Shown here one piece after another: positions 38,704-47,328 of a stretch of 64,000 bases of DNA. The translations under genes were made by a program, and so were the position numbers. This DNA comes from Polynucleobacter sp. 80A-SIGWE (GTDB lineage Bacteria > Pseudomonadota > Gammaproteobacteria > Burkholderiales > Burkholderiaceae), in assembly GCF_018882295.1 (NCBI RefSeq), contig NZ_JACVOR010000002.1, positions 558,001 through 622,000 of the forward strand. The letters are read 5' to 3'. Under the pieces are notes generated by a model. The model did no database searches, was not told where the DNA came from, and worked only from the letters and a program-made list of their open reading frames with translations. Each line of letters opens with the position of its first letter. Position 1 is the stretch's first letter.

Positions 38704-39081
38704 TTAGTCAGACTTACAGTCGTTCCCTTTATGTTTCCACGATGCAATCTTCTTGTTAACAACCATAAATGTTGTTGTGCAGCTATTGGTGTAGCCATAG
38801 CCACTTGTGCCGCCGGTTGTGTTTGTATAGGCCTTACCGTTGATCATGGTGGTCCGTGTGACTGGCGGAGTTCCTGCCACATAACCTGACTCTGTGTTGG
38901 TGTAGGACAGGTATCTAGTTCCATCGGCTTCATACATGCCGGTAGGGATGCCCCACTGTTCAACTAGCTGACTCTCAGGCATGCCAATCATGGAATTAAG
39001 TTTGGCCTCATACTTTTCAGTAGTGGCGCAGCCAGATAGAAAGGCGAGGACTGCAACCGCGGCCGATAACAATCTAATCAT
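38704..39081 (-). CDS. Small hypothetical lipoprotein
   Basis: Protein of 125 residues with a lipoprotein signal peptide ending LSGC (Cys18). The region SMIGMPESQLVEQWGIPTGMYEADGTRYLSY has the pattern of SmpA/OmlA-like folds (a helix with a G-x-P step followed by beta-strands reporting WGxP), but the protein is not BamE as I know it. The C-terminal part is Thr/Gly/Tyr-rich with two cysteines (NSCTTT and NDCKSD) that could pair. It is convergent with the Pro-rich cassette. No clear function. Confidence 0.65.
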   Translation of the reverse strand: MIRLLSAAVAVLAFLSGCATTEKYEAKLNSMIGMPESQLVEQWGIPTGMYEADGTRYLSYTNTESGYVAGTPPVTRTTMINGKAYTNTTGGTSGYGYTNSCTTTFMVVNKKIASWKHKGNDCKSD

Positions 39082-39432
39082 TGCAGGCTATCTTTTCCAT
39101 ATTGGTTCATTGTTATTTCTTATTTTAAGCATAACAAACGCGGTCTTTGGCCAGAAAATTATAAAAAATTAGGCAGTATTCGCGAATTCATGGGGCTATG
39201 AATAAAGCCTTTTGAAAAGACAAATTCAGCCATTCGTTAAATCGGGCTTTTAATTCGACTTTTTGGATCATAAAAGCGATAAAAAAACGTTTGTAAAAAA
39301 TTGAACGAGCTTGCTCTTGAGTAGAGAGCCATTAGCACGAAGGGTGCAATGAGAAAAGGGTGGGTGGAATTAAAGAAGTACCCCCATAGGTAGCGCACTA
39401 AGATTGATTTGGCTTCTTGGATACCGTGGCTA
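39082..39432. other. Non-coding gap
   Basis: A/T-rich stretch upstream of the divergent lipoprotein gene. It should hold that gene's minus-strand promoter, but I cannot place one with confidence. A short inverted element GAGC-TT-GCTC occurs near 39307. I see no open reading frame or RNA gene. Confidence 0.5.
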
Positions 39433-39460
39433 TTGTCATTCCCTGAGAAGCCCGTATAAT
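39433..39460 (+). promoter_or_regulatory. Near-consensus sigma70 promoter facing the tRNA-Leu 3' end
   Basis: TTGTCA (39433-39438), 16-base spacer, TATAAT (39455-39460), the best sigma70 match I noticed in the window. It points right, so the transcript would begin near 39467 and run antisense through tRNA-Leu toward rnr. Confidence 0.6.
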
Positions 39461-39490
39461 CAGGGTTAGAGGGTCGTGCGTATACTAAGA

Positions 39491-39577
39491 TGGTGCCCAG
39501 GAAGGGACTCGAACCCCCACAATCTTACGATCGCCAGCACCTGAAGCTGGTGCGTCTACCAATTTCGCCACCTGGGC
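39491..39577 (-). tRNA. tRNA-Leu (anticodon CAG)
   Basis: Reads on the minus strand from 39577. Acceptor GCCCAGG pairs with CCTGGGC, followed by discriminator A and an encoded CCA. The D arm contains TGGCGAAATTGGTAGACGC, the anticodon stem is CCAGC/GCTGG around the loop TTCAGGT (anticodon CAG), there is a long class II variable arm, and the T arm has GGTTCGAGTCC. It decodes CUG. Confidence 0.96.
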
Positions 39578-39585
39578 ATGCCGTT

Positions 39586-39591
39586 ATTATA
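39586..39591 (-). promoter_or_regulatory. Likely -10 element of the tRNA-Leu gene
   Basis: On the minus strand TATAAT lies eight bases before the tRNA 5' end. The -35 region is poor. Confidence 0.55.
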
Positions 39592-39657
39592 AAGGTATGC
39601 GCCTTTTGGCCCATTTTCTAACCCCTTTTTGGCTTTTCCCCCTTCAGACTTGGTGGT

Positions 39658-39685
39658 TTGATACAGTAGCCTAAGCAAGAATAAT
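39658..39685 (+). promoter_or_regulatory. Possible rnr promoter
   Basis: TTGATA (39658-39663), 16-base spacer, AATAAT (39680-39685), about 37 bases upstream of the rnr start. Confidence 0.45.
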
Positions 39686-39722
39686 CATTGATATATAAGG
39701 CATGTATTGCCGAAGGAATTAA

Positions 39723-42134
39723 ATGCGTAAAGCAAAAAACTTGGTGCCACGAGAGGCTGACCGCTTAGGTACAGTCCAAGGTCACCGAGATGGATTTGGA
39801 TTCGTAATCCCGGATGACGGCGGTGAAGATATTTTTCTTTCTGAAAGAGAAATGTCCCGTGTCATGCACGGCGATAGAGTCAATGTCAGAGTTTTAGGAA
39901 CAGATCGCCGCGGGCGCCCAGAAGGTCAGATCGTCGATGTGGTTTTGCACGCCAATAAAGTAGTCATTGGCCGCCTCTTAAATGAGAATGGCGTTTTGAT
40001 TGTTGCGCCGGAAGATAAACGTATCGGTCACGATATTTTGATTCCGCCAAAAGGTCAGGGCAATGCCAAATTAGGCCAAGTGGTGAGTGTTGAGATCATC
40101 GACTATCCGGATAGTTATAGACAAGCTGTTGGTCGTGTTGTTGAAGTCCTGGGTGAGATTGATGATCCTGGCATGGAAATTGAAATCGCCGTACGTAAAT
40201 ATGGCGTTCCACATGAGTTTTCAGCGGCAGTAAAAAAAGAAGCAGATGCATTGCCAGACACCGTGCAGCAATCTGATCTAGAAGGTCGGGTGGATTTGCG
40301 CGACGTTCCTTTGGTCACTATTGATGGCGCTGATGCTCGTGACTTTGATGATGCGGTGTACTGCGAACCCGTCATGTACGGCAAGAGTAAAGCTTGGCGC
40401 CTGATCGTGGCGATTGCCGACGTGTCCCATTACGTCAAGCCGGGCCAGCCTTTGGATGATGAAGGCCTCCTACGCGCAACCTCAGTGTATTTCCCGAGAC
40501 GGGTAATACCAATGTTGCCAGAGAAGATTTCTAATGGTCTTTGCTCATTAAACCCTGGCGTAGATCGCTTATGTATGGTGTGTGACTCTGTTGTGGATAA
40601 CAACGGAGTAGTGCTTGCGTATCAGTTCTATCCAGCGGTAATGCATTCTGCGCAACGCTTTACATACGATACGGTGTGGGAGATTCTTTCTAATAGCAAG
40701 GGCCCTGAGGCAACGCGTTTTGCCGACTTCAGACCCTTACTGACTAATCTCTATTCCCTATACAAAATTTTATTAGACGCCCGTCAAAAACGTGGCGCTA
40801 TCGAATTTGAAACGACTGAAACCCAAATCATTAGTAATGAGCTAGGTAAGATTCTGCGCATTGAGCCGCGTTTACGTAATGATGCACATCGCTTGATCGA
40901 AGAGTGTATGTTGACGGCTAACGTCTGTGCGGCTGACTTTATTGATAAGAATAAGCACCTTAGCTTGTATCGCGTTCACGCTGAACCTTCTGAAGAAAAA
41001 TTAGTTACTTTGCGTCAAGTTTTGCGTACTTCTGGCTTGTCCTTAGGTGGTGGCGAAAAGCCAAAACCAAAAGACTATGCCAAGCTGATGCGTGAAATCA
41101 AAGAGCGTCCTGATGCCAACATGCTTCAGTCCGTTGTTTTGCGTTCTATGCAGCAGGCAATGTACCAACCAGACAACGAAGGCCACTTTGGTCTTGCCTA
41201 TCCTGCGTACTCGCATTTCACAAGCCCGATTCGACGCTATCCAGATCTGTTAACGCATCGAGTGATTAAGGCGATCTTGGCTAAAAAGCCATATACGCCT
41301 GTCCTGCCGCCAAAAGTGCCGCTCAATCTCACGCTGCCACGTAAAGGTAAGGGTCGTGAGAATGCTGTAAACGCTAAAAAATCTCATAGCGATGCAAAAG
41401 AGGCTGCCGCCAATGGCACGCGTTTACCTAAATTACCCAAAGGCGCTAATGCCGCATTGCCTATTTGGGGCCAATTAGGAGTTCATTGCTCATCTAATGA
41501 GCGCCGTGCTGATGAAGCATCTCGCGATGTTGAAGCTTGGCTCAAGTGCTATTACATGCGTGACCATCTAGGCCAGGAATATGCGGGCACAGTGACTGGT
41601 GTGGCATCTTTTGGTTTATTTATTCAGCTTGAAAACCTCTTTGTTGAGGGCATGGTTCACGTCACCGAATTGGGTGGCGATTACTTTCAGTATGACGAAG
41701 CTCGCCAAGAACTCCGCGGGGAGAGAACGGGTATTCGTTATCGCTTAGGCGATCGCGTGCATGTCTTAGTGAGCCGTGTTGATCTGGATGCTCGTAAGAT
41801 TGAATTTAGTCTCGTTAAGTCCGTTGGCCTAGAGCCAGGTGGAACTACAAATCGACGTCAAATTGTTTTGGCTAGCGACACTGGCAGACCAAATAAAAAG
41901 GCTTCGCCTAAAAAAGGTCGCCCTGGTAGTAAAGAGCCGCAGAAGCATTCCGGTATTAATGTGAATGCTGCTAAATCTGCCGGTAATCTTGGTGCCAATC
42001 AGTCGAAGAATCAAGCTGGACGAACAGCAAGTAAAGTTGCCAAGTCTGGCAAGCCCGGTAAGCCTTCTAGACCCACTGGTAAACCTGCCGGTACAAAACC
42101 ACCTGTTCGTAGCACTAAAGCGCGTCGCAAATAA
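39723..42134 (+). CDS. rnr: Ribonuclease R
   Basis: Processive 3'-5' exoribonuclease that degrades structured RNA, of 803 residues. Cold-shock domains come first (GFGFVIPDDGGEDIFLSEREM), then the RNB catalytic domain with DGADARDFDDAVYCE (the magnesium aspartates), then an S1 domain (GTVTGVASFGLFIQLENLFVEGMVHV) and a long Lys/Gly/Pro-rich tail. Between HRVIKAIL and HCSSNERRADEASRDV there is an insertion of roughly 60 residues, rich in Lys and Pro, longer than in E. coli. It is followed 29 bases later by rlmB, the same pairing as in E. coli. Confidence 0.95.
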   Translation: MRKAKNLVPREADRLGTVQGHRDGFGFVIPDDGGEDIFLSEREMSRVMHGDRVNVRVLGTDRRGRPEGQIVDVVLHANKVVIGRLLNENGVLIVAPEDKRIGHDILIPPKGQGNAKLGQVVSVEIIDYPDSYRQAVGRVVEVLGEIDDPGMEIEIAVRKYGVPHEFSAAVKKEADALPDTVQQSDLEGRVDLRDVPLVTIDGADARDFDDAVYCEPVMYGKSKAWRLIVAIADVSHYVKPGQPLDDEGLLRATSVYFPRRVIPMLPEKISNGLCSLNPGVDRLCMVCDSVVDNNGVVLAYQFYPAVMHSAQRFTYDTVWEILSNSKGPEATRFADFRPLLTNLYSLYKILLDARQKRGAIEFETTETQIISNELGKILRIEPRLRNDAHRLIEECMLTANVCAADFIDKNKHLSLYRVHAEPSEEKLVTLRQVLRTSGLSLGGGEKPKPKDYAKLMREIKERPDANMLQSVVLRSMQQAMYQPDNEGHFGLAYPAYSHFTSPIRRYPDLLTHRVIKAILAKKPYTPVLPPKVPLNLTLPRKGKGRENAVNAKKSHSDAKEAAANGTRLPKLPKGANAALPIWGQLGVHCSSNERRADEASRDVEAWLKCYYMRDHLGQEYAGTVTGVASFGLFIQLENLFVEGMVHVTELGGDYFQYDEARQELRGERTGIRYRLGDRVHVLVSRVDLDARKIEFSLVKSVGLEPGGTTNRRQIVLASDTGRPNKKASPKKGRPGSKEPQKHSGINVNAAKSAGNLGANQSKNQAGRTASKVAKSGKPGKPSRPTGKPAGTKPPVRSTKARRK

Positions 42135-42163
42135 TTAGCAATACAGAATCGAGATAAGTAAAG

Positions 42164-42919
42164 ATGAAGCAAATATTAGTTGGTTTTCATGCGGTACAAG
42201 CGCGCTTACGTGTAGATGCGGCAAGTCTTAAGTCAGTTTATTTTGATCCGAGTCGTCGTGATCGCCGTATGGGTGATTTTCTCAAGCAGGCCGAAGAGAT
42301 CCTTGGCGAACGACTTCACGCTGCTGACTCCGAGCGTCTTCATAAGCTAGCAGGGCATGATCGCCATCAGGGCGTAGTTGCTCTGGCCGAGAAGATGACG
42401 ATTGCGCGCACCATTACCGAAGTGGTAGAGGATGCAGAAAGCAATCAAAGCAAGGTGATGTTCTTGGTATTAGATGGCGTAACCGATCCCCATAACTTCG
42501 GCGCATGTTTGCGTGTTGCTGATGGTGCGGGTGTTGATGCGGTGGTGATTCCTAAGGATCGTTCAGCATCTATCAACGCCACTGTGAGCAAGGTCTCTAG
42601 CGGTGCTTCTGAGGTGATGCCAGTGATTACGGTTACTAACTTAGTTCGAAGTATGAAAGAGATGCAAGAAGCCGGTGTTTGGTTAATTGGAACTGACGAC
42701 GAAGCTGAAAAATCTATTTACGATCTCGATCTCACGGGCCCAATTGGTATTGTCATGGGTGCAGAGGGTGAGGGCATGCGTCGCTTAACCCGCGAAACTT
42801 GTGACGAGTTAGTACGCATTCCAATGAAGGGCGTAGTTGAGAGTTTGAATGTTTCTGTAGCGAGTGGCGTATGCTTGTATGAGGCACTAAGACAGCGTTT
42901 AGCCAAAGAAGCTAAATAA
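42164..42919 (+). CDS. rlmB: 23S rRNA (guanosine-2'-O)-methyltransferase RlmB
   Basis: SPOUT-class enzyme that methylates the 2'-O of G2251 in the peptidyl-transferase P-loop of 23S rRNA. It has 251 residues: a small N-terminal substrate-binding domain, then the trefoil-knot domain with DPHNFGACLRVADGAGVDAVV (motif 1), GIVMGAEGEGMRR (motif 2) and LNVSVASGVCLYEALRQR (motif 3). It is in an operon with rnr. Confidence 0.95.
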   Translation: MKQILVGFHAVQARLRVDAASLKSVYFDPSRRDRRMGDFLKQAEEILGERLHAADSERLHKLAGHDRHQGVVALAEKMTIARTITEVVEDAESNQSKVMFLVLDGVTDPHNFGACLRVADGAGVDAVVIPKDRSASINATVSKVSSGASEVMPVITVTNLVRSMKEMQEAGVWLIGTDDEAEKSIYDLDLTGPIGIVMGAEGEGMRRLTRETCDELVRIPMKGVVESLNVSVASGVCLYEALRQRLAKEAK

Positions 42920-42951
42920 TACGTATCACTTCATCTACTCAAGAGGCTGTT

Positions 42952-43137
42952 ATGAAATGCAATATCGGACATACTGACCGCGTTCTACGAATGACTGTTG
43001 GCGTTACCTTGATGGGTCTTGCAGGTTTTGGAATTACTGGTCCTTGGGCTTGGATCGGCATCATCCCATTGCTTACCGGAATGATTTGTAATTGCCCGGC
43101 CTACAGTATTTTCGGGATCAATACTGCTAAGAAGTAA
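42952..43137 (+). CDS. DUF2892 / YgaP-type small membrane protein
   Basis: Protein of 61 residues with two short transmembrane helices. It matches the DUF2892 family, as found at the C-terminus of YgaP: CNIGHTDRVLRMTVGVTLMGLAGFG, then WIGIIPLLTGMICNCPAYSIFGIN. The two-cysteine MICNCPAYSIFG signature is typical. The biological role is not known. It is separated from rlmB by 32 bases and convergent with the thioredoxin gene. Confidence 0.85.
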   Translation: MKCNIGHTDRVLRMTVGVTLMGLAGFGITGPWAWIGIIPLLTGMICNCPAYSIFGINTAKK

Positions 43138-43148
43138 GTTGCAACGCC

Positions 43149-43571
43149 TTAAGCAAGTAGTTGCTGCACAAATTGCTCTAATTGAGCTGGCGGTAGTGCA
43201 CCGCTAATACGGTGAACCTCTTTGCCATTCTTGAATCCCGCTAGTGTTGGTATTGAGCGGATATTCCATTGTGATCCGAGCAGTTGCTCTGCCTCGGTAT
43301 TCACCTTTACAAATAACACTTGATTGGCATGAGCAATAGCGCTTGCCTCAAAGGTTGGGCCAAACATCTTGCACGGCCCGCACCACGGTGCCCAGAAGTC
43401 CACTATCACCGGCATTACAGATTGAGTTACTAGCTCACTGAAGTTTGCCGCTATTGCATTAATGGGAAGCGACAGTAGCTCTTTCTTGCAAGCTCCGCAG
43501 ATAGGAGTCTGATTCAGCTTCTCAGCAGGAACTCGATTGCCTTTGTTGCAATGCGGACAATGAATAATCAT
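43149..43571 (-). CDS. trxC: Thioredoxin 2 (TrxC-type)
   Basis: Cytoplasmic disulfide reductase of 140 residues. A zinc-ribbon N-terminus with two CxxC pairs (Cys5, Cys8, Cys25, Cys28) precedes a thioredoxin domain with active site WCGPCK at 63-68. This matches E. coli thioredoxin 2 (139 residues), which contributes to oxidative-stress resistance. The cis-Pro loop SIPTL is present. It is on the minus strand, 29 bases downstream of tal. Confidence 0.93.
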   Translation of the reverse strand: MIIHCPHCNKGNRVPAEKLNQTPICGACKKELLSLPINAIAANFSELVTQSVMPVIVDFWAPWCGPCKMFGPTFEASAIAHANQVLFVKVNTEAEQLLGSQWNIRSIPTLAGFKNGKEVHRISGALPPAQLEQFVQQLLA

Positions 43572-43600
43572 CTTGACTCCTTGGTGAGCACTCTAAAGAC

Positions 43601-44569
43601 TTAACTGCTTAATAAAGCCTCAAGCTTTTCAGTATCGATGCAGAAATTGCGTATTCCTTCAGCCAATTTTTCAGTGGCCATCGCATCATTATTTAACTGC
43701 AATCTAAAGTTGGATTCATCTAGCTTGAGAGGAGAGATATTTTCACTGGCAAGTGCGCTCGCTGCATTGCTGGCGTTGAGCTTTTTATCAACCGCTGCCG
43801 TAATGTTCTGAAGGTCTCCCAGCAACTCTGGGCTGATAGTGAGCAAGTCACATCCAGCTAGCTCTAGAATTTGACTGGTATTGCGGAAGCTAGCGCCCAT
43901 GATTTCTGTGGAAATTCCAAAGTGCTTGTAATAGTGGAAGATGCGCTTGACGGATGTAACTCCAGGGTCGTTTGCACCGCCGTTATTAATATCGTTCCAA
44001 TTGCTGCCGAGTTTGGCTTTATACCAATCAGTAATGCGCCCCACAAATGGTGAAATCAATTTCGCATTGACTGCGCCACAGGCTGCAGCTTGAACCAGAG
44101 AGAAAAGCAATGTCATATTGCAATGAATACCTTCGGCCTCTAAAGCTTTCGCTGCCTGAATGCCTTCCCAGGTGCCGGCTAATTTGATCAAGACGCGTTT
44201 GCGATCAATGCCATGGGACTCATACAGCGCGATGAGGTGTTTTGCTTTGGTAATGGTTGCCTGAGTATCAAAAGAAAGTCGTGCATCAACCTCGGTCGAA
44301 ACTCTTCCTGGAACGGTTTTCAAAATCTCCAAACCAAATGCCACCAGGATGTAGTCAACTAAATCGACTGGTTTCATACCCGGGTGAGCTGATTTAACTT
44401 GGTTGACTAATGCCTGATAGTTGGTTTGCTGGGCAGCTTTGAGGATCAGGGAAGGGTTGGTTGTAGCGTCCTGCGGTTGGTATTCCCGCATACGTTCAAA
44501 GTCGCCGGTATCGGCCACCACGGTAGTCAGTTGTTTGAGTTGGCTCAGTGCGGTAGCGGGGGAAGTCAT
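43601..44569 (-). CDS. tal: Transaldolase
   Basis: Pentose-phosphate enzyme that moves dihydroxyacetone units between sugar phosphates. The 322-residue protein is the TalB-type. The Schiff-base lysine is Lys129 in [11 protein letters not shown], and [18 protein letters not shown] and CNMTLLFSL are conserved family motifs. It is divergent from rpiA, another enzyme of the non-oxidative pentose-phosphate pathway, with 109 bases between the two, so they may share a control region. Confidence 0.96.
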   Translation of the reverse strand: MTSPATALSQLKQLTTVVADTGDFERMREYQPQDATTNPSLILKAAQQTNYQALVNQVKSAHPGMKPVDLVDYILVAFGLEILKTVPGRVSTEVDARLSFDTQATITKAKHLIALYESHGIDRKRVLIKLAGTWEGIQAAKALEAEGIHCNMTLLFSLVQAAACGAVNAKLISPFVGRITDWYKAKLGSNWNDINNGGANDPGVTSVKRIFHYYKHFGISTEIMGASFRNTSQILELAGCDLLTISPELLGDLQNITAAVDKKLNASNAASALASENISPLKLDESNFRLQLNNDAMATEKLAEGIRNFCIDTEKLEALLSS

Positions 44570-44678
44570 CAGGATCTTGAATGCTCTTATTTAATTAATC
44601 AGTAAAACAGATTGAATATCATATGATAGATGCATAAATAAGGCTGTTCCAGTTCAGATAAAGGTATCGGGAAAGATC

Positions 44679-45389
44679 ATGAATCAAGATCAATTAAAAC
44701 AATTGGTAGGTGAAGCAGCGCGGGATGAGGTGTTAAAGCTACCTGCTGGCCAGATCCTGGGTATTGGAACGGGCTCTACCGCCAATTGCTTTATTGACGC
44801 TCTGGCACCCCATAAGGCGCATTTCTTAGGAACGGTATCCAGTTCTAATGCTACGACTGAGCGACTCTTAAAACATGGTTTTAAGATCTTAGATCCCAAT
44901 GAGGTGGATCAGCTACCCGCCTATGTAGACGGCGCCGACGAAATCGATCCTGCGGGTCACATGATTAAGGGTGGGGGCGGCGCCTTGACCCGTGAAAAGA
45001 TTATTGCCTCGATGGCAAAGCAATTCATCTGTATTTGTGATTCTTCTAAGCAAGTGCCGGTGCTAGGCAGCTTTGCCTTGCCTGTAGAGATTATTCCCTT
45101 GTCCAAAGGGGTTGTAACTCAAGAGCTGGCTAAGTTGGGTGGTACGGTAACGCTTAGGATGTCAAAAGAGACTCGTGCAGATTTGGGGCAGACACCAAGT
45201 CAGCCTTTTGTGACAGATAACGGTGGCTGGATTCTGGATGTAGCAGGTTTGAAGATTGCAGATCCAATTTCACTTGAAGCGCAAATCAATCAAATTGCTG
45301 GTGTGATTACTGTTGGTCTATTTGCAAAAGAAAAAGCCAATATTTTGTTGGTAAGCAATGCGTCTGGCGTGAGCAGAATCACGTTCTAA
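44679..45389 (+). CDS. rpiA: Ribose-5-phosphate isomerase A
   Basis: Interconverts ribulose 5-phosphate and ribose 5-phosphate. The protein is 236 residues with GIGTGSTANCFID, TVSSSNATTERLL, DGADEIDP and KGGGGALTREKI as active-site motifs, including the catalytic Asp/Glu/Lys set. It is followed by a terminator. Confidence 0.95.
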   Translation: MNQDQLKQLVGEAARDEVLKLPAGQILGIGTGSTANCFIDALAPHKAHFLGTVSSSNATTERLLKHGFKILDPNEVDQLPAYVDGADEIDPAGHMIKGGGGALTREKIIASMAKQFICICDSSKQVPVLGSFALPVEIIPLSKGVVTQELAKLGGTVTLRMSKETRADLGQTPSQPFVTDNGGWILDVAGLKIADPISLEAQINQIAGVITVGLFAKEKANILLVSNASGVSRITF

Positions 45390-45392
45390 ATT

Positions 45393-45435
45393 AAAAAACC
45401 CGACGGGGCAGCAAGCTGATCCATCGGGTTTGTTT
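45393..45435 (+). terminator. Terminator after rpiA
   Basis: AAACCCGA (45396-45403) pairs with TCGGGTTT (45424-45431) around a 20-base loop; A-run before and TGTTTG after. The remaining bases to 45611 hold no supported gene. Confidence 0.8.
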
Positions 45436-45611
45436 GCCATGATTCTTCATGGCGCAGGCAAGGGGAAGAGATTTAGTTCCCAATGCCCATAAGCACATAG
45501 ATATGCTTACGAGTAGTGGCTTTCGCCAATGTAGCCAATCACAGGATCTGACTGACTACGATTCAATCCTATGCCTCTGGATTTAAGTCGTCAAGCGATA
45601 TTCAAAAATAA

Positions 45612-45884
45612 TTATTCAGCTGGTGGTACGTAGCCCTGAGCCATATCTGCGCCACCCTCAAAGAAGTATTTTTCCACTTGCTTGAGTAGGTATTGGCGAG
45701 CACGAGGGTCGGCCATATTCAGGCGATTCTCGTTAATCAACATGGTTTGTTGCTTTAACCAAGCAGCCCAAGCCTCTTTGGATACTTGATTCCAAATTTT
45801 CTTGCCTAGCTCGCCTGGCAGTGGAGCAAAGTCCATACCTTCTGCTTCTTTATTGAGTTTGATGCATTGAACCATGCGTGCCAT
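45612..45884 (-). CDS. yggX: Fe(II)-trafficking/oxidative damage protein YggX
   Basis: Small protein of 90 residues that protects iron-sulfur clusters from superoxide damage. The sequence [17 protein letters not shown] has the single conserved Cys7, and [19 protein letters not shown] plus EKYFFEG are family-specific. It follows argA on the minus strand after 62 bases, so both may be one transcript. Confidence 0.95.
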   Translation of the reverse strand: MARMVQCIKLNKEAEGMDFAPLPGELGKKIWNQVSKEAWAAWLKQQTMLINENRLNMADPRARQYLLKQVEKYFFEGGADMAQGYVPPAE

Positions 45885-45946
45885 TTGTAATGCCTTTCAA
45901 ATACGGTGTACTAAATATAAATAATGAAAAAATTAACTATAGAAGC

Positions 45947-47311
45947 TTAGAGATCTTTGGTGAGGACCATGGATTTACGATCCCAGTTGTAGATCTGCTT
46001 TCTTTCTTCAGGAAGATCATCAACAGAGGCACGCTTAAAGCCACGCTTTAAAAACCAATGCTCTGTTCTGGTGGTTAAAACGAAAAGCTTTTTAATGCCT
46101 TCACGTTTTGCCCGCATTTCAACGCGCTTGAGTAAACGCTCTCCGTCACCCGAACCTTGAACATCAGGATCCACGGCGAGACAAGCAAGCTCACCCACGC
46201 CATTAGGGAATGGGAATAGGGCGGCACAGCCGAAGAGAACGCGATCATGCTCAATAACAGAGAAGCGCTGAATATCACGCTCAATGACGTCTTGACCGCG
46301 AGCAGCCAAAATACCTTCTTCTTCAAGCGGGCTGGTTAACTGCAGAATGCCGCCAACGTCATCTTGATTGGCTTCACGCAAATTCTCAATATCGGATGAG
46401 GCCAACATCATGCCGATACCATCATGCGTAAAGAGTTCTTCTAAAAGTGCGCCATCTTGATTGCATGGCAAGAAGTGAACACGGCTTACGCCAGCACGAA
46501 TAGCTCTGCCGGAGATATTGAGTAAGCTTTTCATGCCGAGATCGAGCTCAGGATGTTGGGCCACATATTCCTGTAGCTGTGGCATTGACAACTCGGTAAT
46601 GTAATCGCCTTCTTCATCCTTCAGGCCGGCATATGGACTTAAGAAAATGAGCTTATCCGCTTTAAGCGCAGCAGCAGTTGATGCAGCAACATCTTCAAAT
46701 GCGAGATTAAATGCCTGACCAGTAGGCGAGAAGCCTAGAGGTGAGAGCAGCACAATCTTGTTGCTGTCTAGCGAGAGCTTGATAGAAGTCGAGTCTACTT
46801 TGCGCACCAAGCCGGTATGGATGTAATCAATACCCTCAACTACGCCTACAGGCATAGCGGTAATGAAGTTACCGGAGATCACGGAAATACGTGAACCCGC
46901 CATTGGCGTATTAGGTAATCCACGGCTAAATGCCGCTTCGATATCTAAGCGCAATTCACCAGCAGCTTCTTTCACGCACTCTAAGGCTGCAGCATCGGTA
47001 ATGCGATAGCTGTGCATGGCGCTCTTGCCGAACTGACTCTTAATATTGCGGAGCGTGAGTTGCTCTTCGATCTGAGGGCGGATACCGTGAACTAAAACGA
47101 TACGCATCCCCATGGCATGCAACATCGCAATATCTTCAATCAGATTTTCGAGGCCGATTTCTTGGGCTAGCTCACCAGCAAAGGCGATAACAAAGGTCTT
47201 CTCGCGGAAGCTATGAATATAGGGCGCAACATCACGCAGCCATCCCACAAAAGGAAAGTTGGAGCTTGATTCTTCGGCGTTTAAGCCGGGGTTTGGTGCA
47301 TTTGTTGGCAT
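45947..47311 (-). CDS. argA: Amino-acid N-acetyltransferase ArgA
   Basis: First step of arginine biosynthesis: acetylates glutamate. The protein is 454 residues, of the classical ArgA type. It has an N-terminal amino-acid-kinase-like domain (FAGELAQEIGLENLIEDIAMLHAMGMRIVLVHG), which senses arginine, and a C-terminal GNAT domain with LACLAVDPDVQGSGDGERLL. The start is just 17 bases from the divergently transcribed hrpA start, so its promoter must lie inside hrpA coding sequence or the annotated start of one gene is too far upstream. Confidence 0.94.
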   Translation of the reverse strand: MPTNAPNPGLNAEESSSNFPFVGWLRDVAPYIHSFREKTFVIAFAGELAQEIGLENLIEDIAMLHAMGMRIVLVHGIRPQIEEQLTLRNIKSQFGKSAMHSYRITDAAALECVKEAAGELRLDIEAAFSRGLPNTPMAGSRISVISGNFITAMPVGVVEGIDYIHTGLVRKVDSTSIKLSLDSNKIVLLSPLGFSPTGQAFNLAFEDVAASTAAALKADKLIFLSPYAGLKDEEGDYITELSMPQLQEYVAQHPELDLGMKSLLNISGRAIRAGVSRVHFLPCNQDGALLEELFTHDGIGMMLASSDIENLREANQDDVGGILQLTSPLEEEGILAARGQDVIERDIQRFSVIEHDRVLFGCAALFPFPNGVGELACLAVDPDVQGSGDGERLLKRVEMRAKREGIKKLFVLTTRTEHWFLKRGFKRASVDDLPEERKQIYNWDRKSMVLTKDL

Positions 47312-47328
47312 AGTGAGAAAATTATAGG

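Noticed and set aside
45473..45538. 21-codon minus-strand frame (starting with TTG) between rpiA and yggX
   Set aside because: The peptide looks plausible (ends HIYVLMGIGN) but has no ribosome site and is too short to support without comparison to relatives.
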